Both the position numbers and the translations under genes were made by a program. Below, one piece after another: positions 48,696-57,422 of a stretch of DNA of 64,000 nt. The notes beneath the pieces were generated by a model. The model had not been told where the DNA came from. It made no database searches and saw only the letters and a list, made by a program, of their open reading frames with translations. The stretch comes from Gaiellasilicea sp963707575 (GTDB lineage: Bacteria; Actinomycetota; Thermoleophilia; Gaiellales; Gaiellaceae). Location of the stretch: positions 2,666,001-2,730,000 of the forward strand of contig OY970171.1 in assembly GCA_963707575.1 (NCBI GenBank). The letters run 5' to 3'. Positions within the stretch are counted from its first letter, which is position 1, and every line of letters starts with the position of its first letter.

Positions 48696-51530
48696 ATGGG
48701 AAGCAGGGGAGCACGCACAGCGCTGCTCGCCGCGACGGTCGTCGCACTCGCGACCGCCGGCAGCGCGTACGCGCAGGAGACGGAGCGGGGCATCGACCCG
48801 AACCAGGGTCGCAGTCTCGTCGAGGTACATCTGGACAGCAAGGCCGATGCGATCGAGCTGCAGCTTGCGGCCGAGTCGTACGGGATCGACTTCAACGAGC
48901 ACTACCTCCGCCACGACGGGAACGGCGGGGTCACGGTGACCGTCTTCGGCGGCGCCGAGGAGCTCGACGCGCTCGAGGCCGCCGGCTACAGCGTCGGCCG
49001 CACGATCGAAGGCCCGGCCACCTGGCGTGACCGCGCCGCGGACTGGCAAGCGGATGTGAGAGCCGAGAAGACCGCGGAAGCCGCGTCGCTCGCGGCGGGC
49101 TCTGCCGAGGTGGCCCCGCGCGGGGACATCATCGTCCTCCGCGTCGACTACTTCGAGAACTACGCCGGCCGCTTCCTCTCGGTCGAGGCGAAGGACGGCA
49201 CGCGGGGCACGTCGACCACCGGCGCCTCGCTCGCGCTCTCGTGGAACACGGGTGGGAGCACGGCGATCGACCAGGGCCCGCGGACGATGAACGTCAACAT
49301 CGACCCGGACACGACGCCCGACACGTACATCGAGCACCGGATCCTCGTGAAGGTCGGCGAGGTCGGCAGCACGACGCCGGCGACGCCGACGCGGATCCGG
49401 ATCGGGTCGAGCCTCGGCGCCTTCGTCGAGGCCGACGTCAACACCTGGCTCGGCGGCGGTCTCCCGCCGATGAGCTCCAACTTCCTCAGCAACTTCACGA
49501 CTCGCTATCTCGACCCGACCGAGCTCTACGGACGCTTCCGCGAGCTCGCGGACGAGTTCCCGGACCTGACGACACTGATCACGCTGCCGAACAAGACGAA
49601 CGGGTACCAGCGGCGAGCGCAGGCGCTGATGGCCGGCCTCACGAGCCCGACGCTGACCGGGAACCTCGGTGGGACCGCCTCGACGCAGGCCGTCATCCTC
49701 ACGTCGAGGGCCTGGGGCCACGAGGGCGGGAACGACCTCACCGCCGAGTTCGTCAACCCGGGGGTGCCGAATGCCCCACTCGCAGTGACCTTCACCGGCA
49801 ACGACCTGAGCGTCAGCCTGGCCACTGACGCGAGCAGCGTGCCCACGAGCACGGCCGCCCAGGTCGTCGCCGCGATCAACGCGAGCCCGGCCTTCGCCAA
49901 GCTCGTCGCCGCCACGTACCGCGGCAACGCCGGCGCAGGCGTCGCGCAGCCGCGGACGAAGGGCAACTTGTCCGACTTCCTCGCGACGCCGACGAACGCG
50001 CACGTGCAGCGCGGGCCGTTCGAGTACTTCGTGATGCGGATCGGCAAGAACCGGCCGGGCAACAGCGGCGACCAGGGGATTCACGGCCGACGCGTCGGCG
50101 TGTTCCTCTACTGCCAGCAGCACGCCCGCGAGTGGGCGACGCCGTTGACCTGCCTCGAGACCGCGGAGCAGCTGCTCCGCAACTACGGGATCGACAAGAC
50201 GACGCGCAAGCTCGTCGACGAGCTCGACATCTTCATCCTCCCGTCGTCGAACCCGGACGGCGCGCACTACTCGATGCACAACTTCGCGCAGCAGCGTCGC
50301 ACGATGACGAACTGGTGCATGTTCGGGAGTCTCGAGACGGACGACCCGAACGCGGCGAACTTCTGGACGCCGCGGCCGAACTCGCTCCCCGGAGGCGTGG
50401 CTCAGCCGTTCAACGACTCGGCCGCCCGGAATGCCTGGGGCGTGGACATGAACCGCAACAACACCTTCGCCACCCTGAGCGACGGCTACATCGGGGCGTC
50501 CGCATCGTGTGTCTCGGATACGTTCGCAGGCCCGTTCGAGGCCTCCGAGCCGGAGATTCAGAACGAGCTCTGGATCGCGGACACGTTCAAGAACATCAGG
50601 TTCTCGAACAACATCCACAGCTTCGGCGGCTACTTCATGTGGGCGCCGGGCGCGTACCTGCCGGACCGCGGTGAGGGCCAGGCTGTGCACGCGAACATCG
50701 GCGTCGAGAAGTACTTCTTCCAGGCAGGTGACCGGATCCTGAACCGGATCAAGGAGGTCCGGAACACTGCGATCCTGCCGGAGCGCACGGGACCGATTGC
50801 AGACGTCCTCTACTCGGCGGCGGGCAACAGCGCCGACGAGCACTGGTACAACCGCGGCGTGATCGCGTACAGCTTCGAGACCGGCGCGGACCGGTTCGGG
50901 GCACTCGAGGAGACGACCCTCTCGCTGCCTGTCGCCGCCGGGGCGGCGGGGGTCCGGGTGGGCAACCGCAACCTGTTCACGCCGCTCGAGAAGGTGACGA
51001 TCGACCCGGGGCTGCCGACGCAGGAGACGCGGACGGTGCTCTCGGTGCCGGCGCAGAACCCGCCGAGCCCAGCTCCCAACGTGCTCTTCACGGAGGCGCT
51101 GCAGTTCGCGCACGCCGCCGGAGCCGTCGCCCGTGGCCAGGACCTGACGCAACTGCCGGTCGGGTTCCAGCCGAACTACGAGACCGAGGGCAAGTTCGAG
51201 GCGCTCGAGTTCGCCGCGGGCAACTACGGCCTGCTCGAGTCGGCTTACGACTTCTCGAACGACAAGAAGGGGCCGGAGGTGATCATGACGGGTGCCCGCT
51301 CCTCGAGCACGCCGATCACGACGACGTTCCAGTACGTGAGCGAGCCGGCCGTGATCCGCTACACGACGGACGGGTCGAAGCCCAGCAACACGTCGACGCT
51401 GTGGGACGCGACGGGTCCGCGTGAGCCGGGCCAGTCGTTCGTCGTCACGACGACGACGGAGTTCCGCTGGCTGGCGACCGACATGGCCGGGAATCACACG
51501 ACCGGCAGGGCGAAGTTCCAGATCAAGTAG
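48696..51530 (+). CDS. Large secreted M14 zinc carboxypeptidase with inserted and C-terminal domains
   Basis: 944 residues from ATG 48696. Signal peptide cut near AYA-QE; N-terminal pro-like region; beta domain (150-270); M14 core from about 285. Ligands His476 and Glu479 (QQHAREW) and His641 (NNIHSFGGYF); catalytic Glu728 (YSFETGAD). About 75 residues (EFVNPGVPNAPLAVTFTGNDLSV...) interrupt the core before the first ligand. The C-terminus is a chitobiase/hexosaminidase C-terminal-type domain (IRYTTDGSKPSNTST). The preceding 220-bp gap (48476-48695) shows only small hairpins. Confidence 0.88.
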   Translation: MGSRGARTALLAATVVALATAGSAYAQETERGIDPNQGRSLVEVHLDSKADAIELQLAAESYGIDFNEHYLRHDGNGGVTVTVFGGAEELDALEAAGYSVGRTIEGPATWRDRAADWQADVRAEKTAEAASLAAGSAEVAPRGDIIVLRVDYFENYAGRFLSVEAKDGTRGTSTTGASLALSWNTGGSTAIDQGPRTMNVNIDPDTTPDTYIEHRILVKVGEVGSTTPATPTRIRIGSSLGAFVEADVNTWLGGGLPPMSSNFLSNFTTRYLDPTELYGRFRELADEFPDLTTLITLPNKTNGYQRRAQALMAGLTSPTLTGNLGGTASTQAVILTSRAWGHEGGNDLTAEFVNPGVPNAPLAVTFTGNDLSVSLATDASSVPTSTAAQVVAAINASPAFAKLVAATYRGNAGAGVAQPRTKGNLSDFLATPTNAHVQRGPFEYFVMRIGKNRPGNSGDQGIHGRRVGVFLYCQQHAREWATPLTCLETAEQLLRNYGIDKTTRKLVDELDIFILPSSNPDGAHYSMHNFAQQRRTMTNWCMFGSLETDDPNAANFWTPRPNSLPGGVAQPFNDSAARNAWGVDMNRNNTFATLSDGYIGASASCVSDTFAGPFEASEPEIQNELWIADTFKNIRFSNNIHSFGGYFMWAPGAYLPDRGEGQAVHANIGVEKYFFQAGDRILNRIKEVRNTAILPERTGPIADVLYSAAGNSADEHWYNRGVIAYSFETGADRFGALEETTLSLPVAAGAAGVRVGNRNLFTPLEKVTIDPGLPTQETRTVLSVPAQNPPSPAPNVLFTEALQFAHAAGAVARGQDLTQLPVGFQPNYETEGKFEALEFAAGNYGLLESAYDFSNDKKGPEVIMTGARSSSTPITTTFQYVSEPAVIRYTTDGSKPSNTSTLWDATGPREPGQSFVVTTTTEFRWLATDMAGNHTTGRAKFQIK

Positions 51531-51700
51531 GGCAGAACCAGGAACGGAAGGGCGGCCCGGGGCTCCGGGCCGCCCTCCTCCTTCTCGCCGGAGCGCTCGG
51601 CGCCGCGGCCCTGCTCATCGCGGTCGTCCTGGTCGTTCGAGAGGACGGCGACGAGCCGCCCGCCGCGGTCGAGCTCGACAGGTGCCGCGGGCTGCTCGCC

Positions 51701-52729
51701 GTGGCGATGCGGGACTGCGTCACGCAAGAGTTCCAGCGGCTCGTGGCGGAGGCGGATGATCCACGCCCGACGGTCGCCGCGATCGAGCGGGCTGTTCGGC
51801 GCGAGGGTGGCTTCGTGCTCTCGAACTGCCACGGGGTCATGCACACGGTCGGCCGCACGTACGCGGTGGACGAGAGCCTCTCCCTGGGCGACCTCCAGGA
51901 CGTGCTTCCGCGCAGCAACGACCCGGGCTGCAGCGCCGGTTTCGCTCACGGGCTCGTCACCGGCGTGGCCCCGTCGATCGACGTCAGGCGGCCCCGCGCC
52001 GCCGCGGACATCTGCGCGGACGCCGGCACGCGCTACCGCCGCTACAGCTGCGTCCACGGGCTCGGCCACGCGTTCATGCGGATCCACGGCGACCGCCTCG
52101 AGCCGGCGCTCTCCCTCTGCCGCGCGCTCGGGCCGCCCGCACCCGACTGCGCCCAGGGTGCCTACCACGACTACTGGTTCGCCGTCGCCGGCGCGGACGA
52201 TGCTTCGCTGCCGCCCGGCGCGGTCGCGGACGCGCGTCTCCTCTGCAGCGCGCAGCCGGCGGCGTTCGTGCGTCCCTGCTGGTACCGCGCGTTCGTCGAC
52301 GACCGCCCGGAGGGAATCGTCGTCGACTCGGCGCTCCATCTCGACGTCCTCTGCGACGGCCTCGATGGGCTCCAGCGCGAGGCGTGCATCACCGGGGCCG
52401 CGGTGATCGGGCCTCCCGACCCGGAGCTCCAGCTCGAGCTTTGCGCCGAGTTCGAGGACGGGCGCGACGCAGTCGCATGCATTCGCGGCACGAAGGTGCA
52501 GAACCTCCTCGGCGCGTCGACTGAGGCCTACGTGCGGCTTCTCGGCGGCTGCCAGGCGTTCGCCGGGTCGGTGCGAGCCGCCTGCTACCGCTGGCTGGGG
52601 AAGACGATCGCCGTGATCACAGACGGTGACTTCGCTCGCACGGGGTGCCCGCAGCTCACCGGCAGTGCCAGGGCCGAATGCCGGGCCGGGGCAGCGTCGA
52701 TGGAGCAGGCGCTCGTGACCTTCAGCTGA
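51701..52729 (+). CDS. Cys/His-rich membrane-anchored protein with repeated C-x2-G motifs
   Basis: 342 residues from GTG 51701, but the frame continues upstream to about 51533 with LRAALLLLAGALGAAALLIAVVLVV, a good membrane anchor; no ATG/GTG/TTG precedes it. The exported domain has some 18 Cys. Several lie in recurring short motifs: NCHGVMH, GCSAGFAHG, SCVHGLGHAF, DCAQGAYHDYW, ACITGAA, VACIRGTK, AACYRWLG, ECRAGAA. The spacing (about 30-50 residues) suggests a helical repeat with paired Cys and His. No family recognised; disulfide-bonded or metal-binding are both possible. Confidence 0.75.
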   Translation: MAMRDCVTQEFQRLVAEADDPRPTVAAIERAVRREGGFVLSNCHGVMHTVGRTYAVDESLSLGDLQDVLPRSNDPGCSAGFAHGLVTGVAPSIDVRRPRAAADICADAGTRYRRYSCVHGLGHAFMRIHGDRLEPALSLCRALGPPAPDCAQGAYHDYWFAVAGADDASLPPGAVADARLLCSAQPAAFVRPCWYRAFVDDRPEGIVVDSALHLDVLCDGLDGLQREACITGAAVIGPPDPELQLELCAEFEDGRDAVACIRGTKVQNLLGASTEAYVRLLGGCQAFAGSVRAACYRWLGKTIAVITDGDFARTGCPQLTGSARAECRAGAASMEQALVTFS

Positions 52730-52796
52730 CGGCCGGCATTGAGCCGGCGTCGGTGGGGAGTCGAGCAAATGCTCGATCTGCGCCTACGATTTCTGG

Positions 52797-53306
52797 ATGA
52801 GGGTGGCCCTCGTGCTCGCGTCCACGTTGGCGGCGGCCGGCGCAGCCGCCGCTGGGCTCGGTACTCCCGCGCGTGTGACCCTGGACGGTGTCGGCGGCGC
52901 GCGTCCCGGAATGAGCGTCGCGGCATTGTCGGCCGAGTGGGGCATGCCTCTGCGGCCCAACTACGAGGTGCGGCCGACGTGCGGTACCGCAAGCATCGAG
53001 CGGCCGGGAATCCTGGGGCAGGCGATCTTCATGCCGCGCGGACGGTTCGGCGCCATCTTCTTCCTGAGCGGCGCCGTCACAGGCAGAGGGATCCGGATCG
53101 GGTCGACGCTCGCGGAACTGCGGCGCGCCTATCCAAACCTCAGCTCCCGGCCGGACCGATACATCCACGGCGGCCGCAACTACTTTCTGCGTCGCACGCG
53201 CGCCCCACACTGGGAGCTGCGCATCGACGTGAGCCCGGCGAAGCGCGTGACGCAGATCGCGTTCGGCGAGCGTGCGTCCGTGCGTCTCGACGAAGGGTGC
53301 GCCTAG
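52797..53306 (+). CDS. Secreted hypothetical protein
   Basis: 169 residues from ATG 52797, with TACGAT (52785-52790) 6 bases upstream. Signal peptide (MRVALVLASTLAAAGAAAAG), then a region with VTLDGVGGARPGMSVAALSAEWGMPLRP and later RIGSTLAELRRAYPNL, two stretches of the type G.RpGMs..el.a..G found in small secreted actinobacterial proteins. Two Cys (PTCGTA and EGCA) may pair. No catalytic motif. Confidence 0.75.
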   Translation: MRVALVLASTLAAAGAAAAGLGTPARVTLDGVGGARPGMSVAALSAEWGMPLRPNYEVRPTCGTASIERPGILGQAIFMPRGRFGAIFFLSGAVTGRGIRIGSTLAELRRAYPNLSSRPDRYIHGGRNYFLRRTRAPHWELRIDVSPAKRVTQIAFGERASVRLDEGCA

Positions 53307-53375
53307 TAGCTACCTAGAGCTTCATTTGCACACGGGTTCATCCCTCCTGGACGATGCCGGTGCTGGCGGGATCTC

Positions 53376-53381
53376 TAGGGT
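53376..53381 (+). promoter_or_regulatory. Probable -10 element of the HAD phosphatase gene
   Basis: TAGGGT ends 6 bases before the ATG at 53388. The gap 53307-53387 has no other feature. Confidence 0.4.
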
Positions 53382-53387
53382 CGGCGC

Positions 53388-54311
53388 ATGGCGTCCGAGT
53401 TGGCTGGTTGGCGCGAGGGCGCTGCGAAGCAGGCGATCGTCGAGTTCGTGAATCGAGCCTGTGGCGAGGGACCTGATCGCGTTCCAGTCGAGCAGCGGGT
53501 GGCCGTGTTCGACAACGACGGCACGTTGTGGTGCGAGAAGCCGCTGCCGATCCAGGCCGACTTCATTCTCCGGCGGCTGTACGAGATGGCCGAAGCCGAT
53601 CCTGAGCTACGCGAGCGCCAGCCTTGGAAGGCAGCGTACGAGCGGGACTACGGCTGGCTGGGACAGGTGATGGTCGAGCACTACGCCGGCGATGACACGA
53701 ATGTCCGGACGCTCCTCGGCGGGGTGCTCGCGGCGCACTCGCGGATCAGCGTCGAAGAGTTCGAGGAGCAGGCGGTCTCGTTCCTACGCACCGCGCAGCA
53801 TCCGACTCTCGGTCGCGGCTATCTCCAGTGCGCGTATGCGCCGATGGTCGAGCTGCTCGACTACCTGGCGGCGAACGGATTCTCGACCTACATTGCCTCG
53901 GGCGGTGGCCGGGACTTCATGCGGCCGATCAGCCAGGAGCTCTACGGGATTCCACGCGACCGCGTGATCGGGAGCGCCACCGCGCTCGAATACGTGAGCG
54001 ACGACAGCGGCGGAACGATCACGCGCAAGGCCGAGGCCGACTACCTCGACGACGGCCCACAGAAGCCGGTCCGGATCTGGAGCCGTGTCGGTCGGCGCCC
54101 GCTCCTCGCAGCAGGCAACTCGAATGGCGACATCCCGATGCTCGACTTCACCCAGCACGCCGACCGGCCGTTCCTGCGCCTGCTCGTTCTCCACGATGAC
54201 GCCGAGCGCGAGTTCGACTACACGAGCGGCGCCGAGCAGGCGCTCGAGCGCGCCGATGCGAATGGCTGGACCGTCGTCAGCATGAAGGACGACTGGGTCA
54301 CGGTCTTCTGA
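53388..54311 (+). CDS. HAD-superfamily phosphatase
   Basis: 307 residues. Motif I FDNDGTLWCEKP (nucleophile Asp and DGT), a helical cap (about 60-150), motif II in YIASGGGRDFM, and motif IV GNSNGDIPMLDF. This resembles the phosphoserine phosphatase-like branch of HAD enzymes. The substrate is unknown. The C-terminal LVLHDDAEREFDYTSGAEQALERADANGWTVVSMKDDW is typical of bacterial proteins of this type. Followed 20 bases later by an antiporter gene, probably in one transcript. Confidence 0.87.
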   Translation: MASELAGWREGAAKQAIVEFVNRACGEGPDRVPVEQRVAVFDNDGTLWCEKPLPIQADFILRRLYEMAEADPELRERQPWKAAYERDYGWLGQVMVEHYAGDDTNVRTLLGGVLAAHSRISVEEFEEQAVSFLRTAQHPTLGRGYLQCAYAPMVELLDYLAANGFSTYIASGGGRDFMRPISQELYGIPRDRVIGSATALEYVSDDSGGTITRKAEADYLDDGPQKPVRIWSRVGRRPLLAAGNSNGDIPMLDFTQHADRPFLRLLVLHDDAEREFDYTSGAEQALERADANGWTVVSMKDDWVTVF

Positions 54312-54330
54312 TGTAAGGGGCGGTGAGGAG

Positions 54331-55623
54331 TTGGAAGCCTGGGAACTCGCGACGATCGCGCTGCTGCTGCTCGCGTTCTCGGCCATCTCTGGCCGGCTCG
54401 AGCGGTCGCTCGTCACGCCTGCGATCTTCTTCACCTCTGCCGGGCTGCTGGCAGGGCCGGTATTCGGCCTGGTCGACCTGAGTATTGGCAGCGAGCGCGT
54501 GAAGCTGCTCGCCGAGGGGACGCTGACGCTCGTCCTCTTCGCCGACGCCTCCCGGATCTCGTTGCCTGCGCTGCGCAAGGAGTTCGCGGTACCGGCCCGA
54601 CTGCTCGGCATTGGCTTGCCGCTCACGATCGCCTTCGGCACTCTCGCCGGGGTCGGCGTGCTGCCGGGCGTCAGCCTGGTCGAGGCGCTCGTGCTCTCGA
54701 TCATGCTTGCCTGCACCGACGCGGCACTCGGCCAAGCGGTCGTCACCGACGAGCGGGTCCCGTCCCGGATCCGACAAGGTCTCAACGTCGAGAGCGGCCT
54801 GAACGACGGTATCTGCGTCCCGCTCTTCTTCATTGCGCTCGCCCTCGCCGAATGGGATGAGGGGGCTTTGACGGCGCATGCTGCGGTGCACCTCGTGCTG
54901 GAGGAGATCGGCTACGGCCTCGTCGCAGGGGTGACTGCCGGCATTCTGGGCGCGCTCGCGCTCCGTCTCGCGCGTCGCTTGCCCGTGGAGGCGCACTGGC
55001 TGCAGATCTTGACAGTGGCGACGGCGCTCCTGGCGGCCGGGGTCGCGACCGGGCTCGGAGGCAGCATCTTCATCGCCGCCTTCAGCGCCGGGTTCCTGTT
55101 CGGCGTCATCGGCCGCGAAAGCGGCGGAGAGGTGTCGTATCTCGTCGACGAGGGCGGCGAGCTGCTCAACGCCGTCACGTTCACCGTCTTCGGCGCCGCA
55201 ATCCTCGGGCCCGCGCTCGACGACCTGGGCTGGGAGGTGATCGCCTACGCCGTGCTCAGCCTGACCGCCGTTCGGATGCTGCCGGTTGCCCTCGCACTGC
55301 TCGGCACAGGCGCAGGCCGGCCGACGGTCGCGTTCGTCGGTTGGTTCGGACCGCGCGGCCTCGCGACGATCGTCTTCGCGGTAATCCTGATCGACGAGTC
55401 ATCGCTCCCCAACGAGCGCACCTTGCTGCTCGCCGTGGTCGCGACGATCGGCATGTCGGTGTTCGCGCACGGACTCACTTCCCGGCCGCTCACGGATCGC
55501 TACGTCGGCTGGTATGCGTCGCACCCGAGCGAGCGACCGCCGCCGATGGAGAGCGTGCACGCGGCCGGGCACCGCTGGCGAAAGCGCCCCCCGTCTCCGC
55601 TCGTCGACAAGGGCCGCGACTAG
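54331..55623 (+). CDS. Cation:proton antiporter (CPA1/NhaP type)
   Basis: 430 residues from TTG 54331, right after a purine-rich GGGGCGGTGAGGAG stretch. Twelve to thirteen membrane helices: LATIALLLLAFSAISGRLERSLVTPAIFFTSAGLLAGP, TLVLFADASRISLPALRKEFAVPARLLGIGLPLTIAFG, VLSIMLACTDAALGQAVVTDERVPSRIRQGLNVESGLNDGICVPLFF (the ion-binding helix 5 region), and GWFGPRGLATIVFAVI near the end. Exchanges Na+ or K+ for H+. The last 30 residues are a basic cytoplasmic tail. Confidence 0.9.
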   Translation: MEAWELATIALLLLAFSAISGRLERSLVTPAIFFTSAGLLAGPVFGLVDLSIGSERVKLLAEGTLTLVLFADASRISLPALRKEFAVPARLLGIGLPLTIAFGTLAGVGVLPGVSLVEALVLSIMLACTDAALGQAVVTDERVPSRIRQGLNVESGLNDGICVPLFFIALALAEWDEGALTAHAAVHLVLEEIGYGLVAGVTAGILGALALRLARRLPVEAHWLQILTVATALLAAGVATGLGGSIFIAAFSAGFLFGVIGRESGGEVSYLVDEGGELLNAVTFTVFGAAILGPALDDLGWEVIAYAVLSLTAVRMLPVALALLGTGAGRPTVAFVGWFGPRGLATIVFAVILIDESSLPNERTLLLAVVATIGMSVFAHGLTSRPLTDRYVGWYASHPSERPPPMESVHAAGHRWRKRPPSPLVDKGRD

Positions 55624-55643
55624 ACAAGGGGCCCGCTCCGAGC

Positions 55644-57380
55644 TCAGACCGCGACGTACCGGGCGCCGAGCGTCGTCGCGAGCGTCCGGTGCGCCGAGCC
55701 TGTGCCGAGGAGCACGGACCGCGCAGGGTCGACGTTGTGCGCTCGCGCGAACGCAAGCGGTAGCCCAGGCAGCGGCGGCCGGCACCAGCAGCTCGGCGGG
55801 CCGCCGGCGTGCGGGCACAGCGCCGCTTCGACCGGTCCGGTGACCTGGCTCGAGACGCGGGCGGCGACGGCCGCAAGCGCGGCAGCGGTGCCACCGGGGC
55901 TCCAGTCGAAGACCAGGTGAGGCGCGCCTCGATCACCGCCCTCCGCGAGCACCTCCTCCCAGCCCGGCGACCCGAGCGCGGCCGCCGCGACGAAGACGCC
56001 GGCCCGCGACGTTCCGGGGGCGGGCTCGCGCACGAAGGGAACCTGCTCCACGGTGCTCAGCCCCTCATCCAGTGACGGCGGCTCGAGCTCGCGGAGCGCC
56101 CGCATCTGGGACGTGGGCGCGAGCACGCCCTGCTCCCGCCGCGCCAGCACCCGCAGCTCCTCGGGGGTAGGGAGCGAGCCCCGACGTTCGAGCAACCGTT
56201 CGACGAGGTTGACTTGTGCCTGCGCGAGTGGGGTGTCGAGCCAGATACACCGCGCCGGGACGCGATGGCGGCTCGCCGCGTCGATGACGTAGCTCCGTGC
56301 GGCACGCGTGAGATACGTGTTGTCGAGGACGATCCGCCGGGCCCCCGACACGAGCTCGTCCTCCAGCAAGTCGGCGAGAGCGCGCAGCGTCCCTCCGCGC
56401 TCGTCGCGGTTGAGCCGCAGGTAGCCGCGGGCGACGTACTTCTCGGCTATCCGGCTCTTCCCGGCTCCGGGGATGCCCATGACGAGCACGACTTCGCCGT
56501 CCCCGTCCGCTCGCGGTTGCGGACGCGCGGGCGGTGCGGCCGGCTTGCCGAACGCACGCGAGAGAACGGCGCGGTCGTCGGCGTCAAGGTCGAGCGTCGC
56601 AGCACGGGCCGCGGAGCGGGCGGTCTCCGGGCGCCGGGCGCCGGGGATCGCGACGACGGTGGGGGAGAGCTCGAGCAGCCAGGCGAGCGCGACCTCGGCC
56701 GGGGTCGCGCCGCGCGCGGCCGCGATCTCGGCCAGCGCCTGGTGACGCGCGAGACGGCCCGCCCGGCGCACGCCGCCGAGCGGAGAATGGGCGAGCACCG
56801 CGATCGCCCGCTCGGCGCAGCGGTCGACGACCCCTCCGCGGAGGGCGAGGTCGTCGTAGGGGCTGAGCGCGACCTGGACGGCTGTGACGGGCGCGAGCTC
56901 GAGCGCCTCGTCGAGCTGACGCCGGTTGACGTTGGCGAGGCCAATGCTCCTGACGAGGCCGTCGTCGACGAGCCGGGCCAGCGCACGCACGGAGGTTCGC
57001 CACGGCGTCCGAGGATCGGGTGCGTGGAGCAGATAGAGGTCGATCGGCAGGCCGTCGAGAGCGGCAAGGCTCGCCTCGCAGTCGGCACGGATCGTCTTCG
57101 CTCGACCGTCCGCGACCCACCGGCCGCCGGGCCGCGTCATCCCGCCCTTCGTCACGATCCGTGCGTCTGTCTCCGCGCCGACGCTGCGAAGGGCGCGAGC
57201 CAGAAGCAGCTCGTTGCGCCCGTACGAGCGGGCGGTGTCGAAGACGGTGATGCCCGCCTCGGCGGCGGCCACGATCGTGTCGAGAGCGCGTTGCTCGTCG
57301 TGAGGCTCGTCGGTCGACAGGCGCATGCAGCCGAGACCGATTCGGAGCTCAGACGCCGACAGCCAGACTGGACGAGTCAG
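55644..57380 (-). CDS. Aldo-keto reductase / polynucleotide-kinase / degenerate HAD fusion
   Basis: About 578 residues from CTG 57380, chosen because TAGCCT (57388-57393) ends 7 bases before it and the first strand of the fold (ELRIGLGCMRL) would be lost from the next ATG. Residues 1-280: aldo-keto reductase with Asp/Tyr (FDTARSYGRNELL), Lys (VTKGG) and His (YLLHAP) of the tetrad. 295-440: P-loop kinase (VVLVMGIPGAGKS, Lys308; NRDERGG; VLDNTYLTRAARSYVI) close to eukaryotic PNKP. 450-578: HisB/PNKP-like HAD with zinc loop CPHAGGPPSCWCRPPLPG, but the Mg-binding GD is replaced (LLGTGSAH). Confidence 0.85.
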   Translation of the reverse strand: MTRPVWLSASELRIGLGCMRLSTDEPHDEQRALDTIVAAAEAGITVFDTARSYGRNELLLARALRSVGAETDARIVTKGGMTRPGGRWVADGRAKTIRADCEASLAALDGLPIDLYLLHAPDPRTPWRTSVRALARLVDDGLVRSIGLANVNRRQLDEALELAPVTAVQVALSPYDDLALRGGVVDRCAERAIAVLAHSPLGGVRRAGRLARHQALAEIAAARGATPAEVALAWLLELSPTVVAIPGARRPETARSAARAATLDLDADDRAVLSRAFGKPAAPPARPQPRADGDGEVVLVMGIPGAGKSRIAEKYVARGYLRLNRDERGGTLRALADLLEDELVSGARRIVLDNTYLTRAARSYVIDAASRHRVPARCIWLDTPLAQAQVNLVERLLERRGSLPTPEELRVLARREQGVLAPTSQMRALRELEPPSLDEGLSTVEQVPFVREPAPGTSRAGVFVAAAALGSPGWEEVLAEGGDRGAPHLVFDWSPGGTAAALAAVAARVSSQVTGPVEAALCPHAGGPPSCWCRPPLPGLPLAFARAHNVDPARSVLLGTGSAHRTLATTLGARYVAV

Positions 57381-57387
57381 GCCACGG

Positions 57388-57417
57388 AGGCTACGCCAAG
57401 CGGTGCGGGCATACTGT
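57388..57417. promoter_or_regulatory. Divergent leaderless promoters (fusion gene / propeller gene)
   Basis: Minus-strand TAGCCT (57388-57393) is 7 bases from the putative CTG start at 57380. Plus-strand TACTGT (57412-57417) is 5 bases from the ATG at 57423. The two start codons are only 42 bp apart. Confidence 0.5.
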
Positions 57418-57422
57418 CCTCC

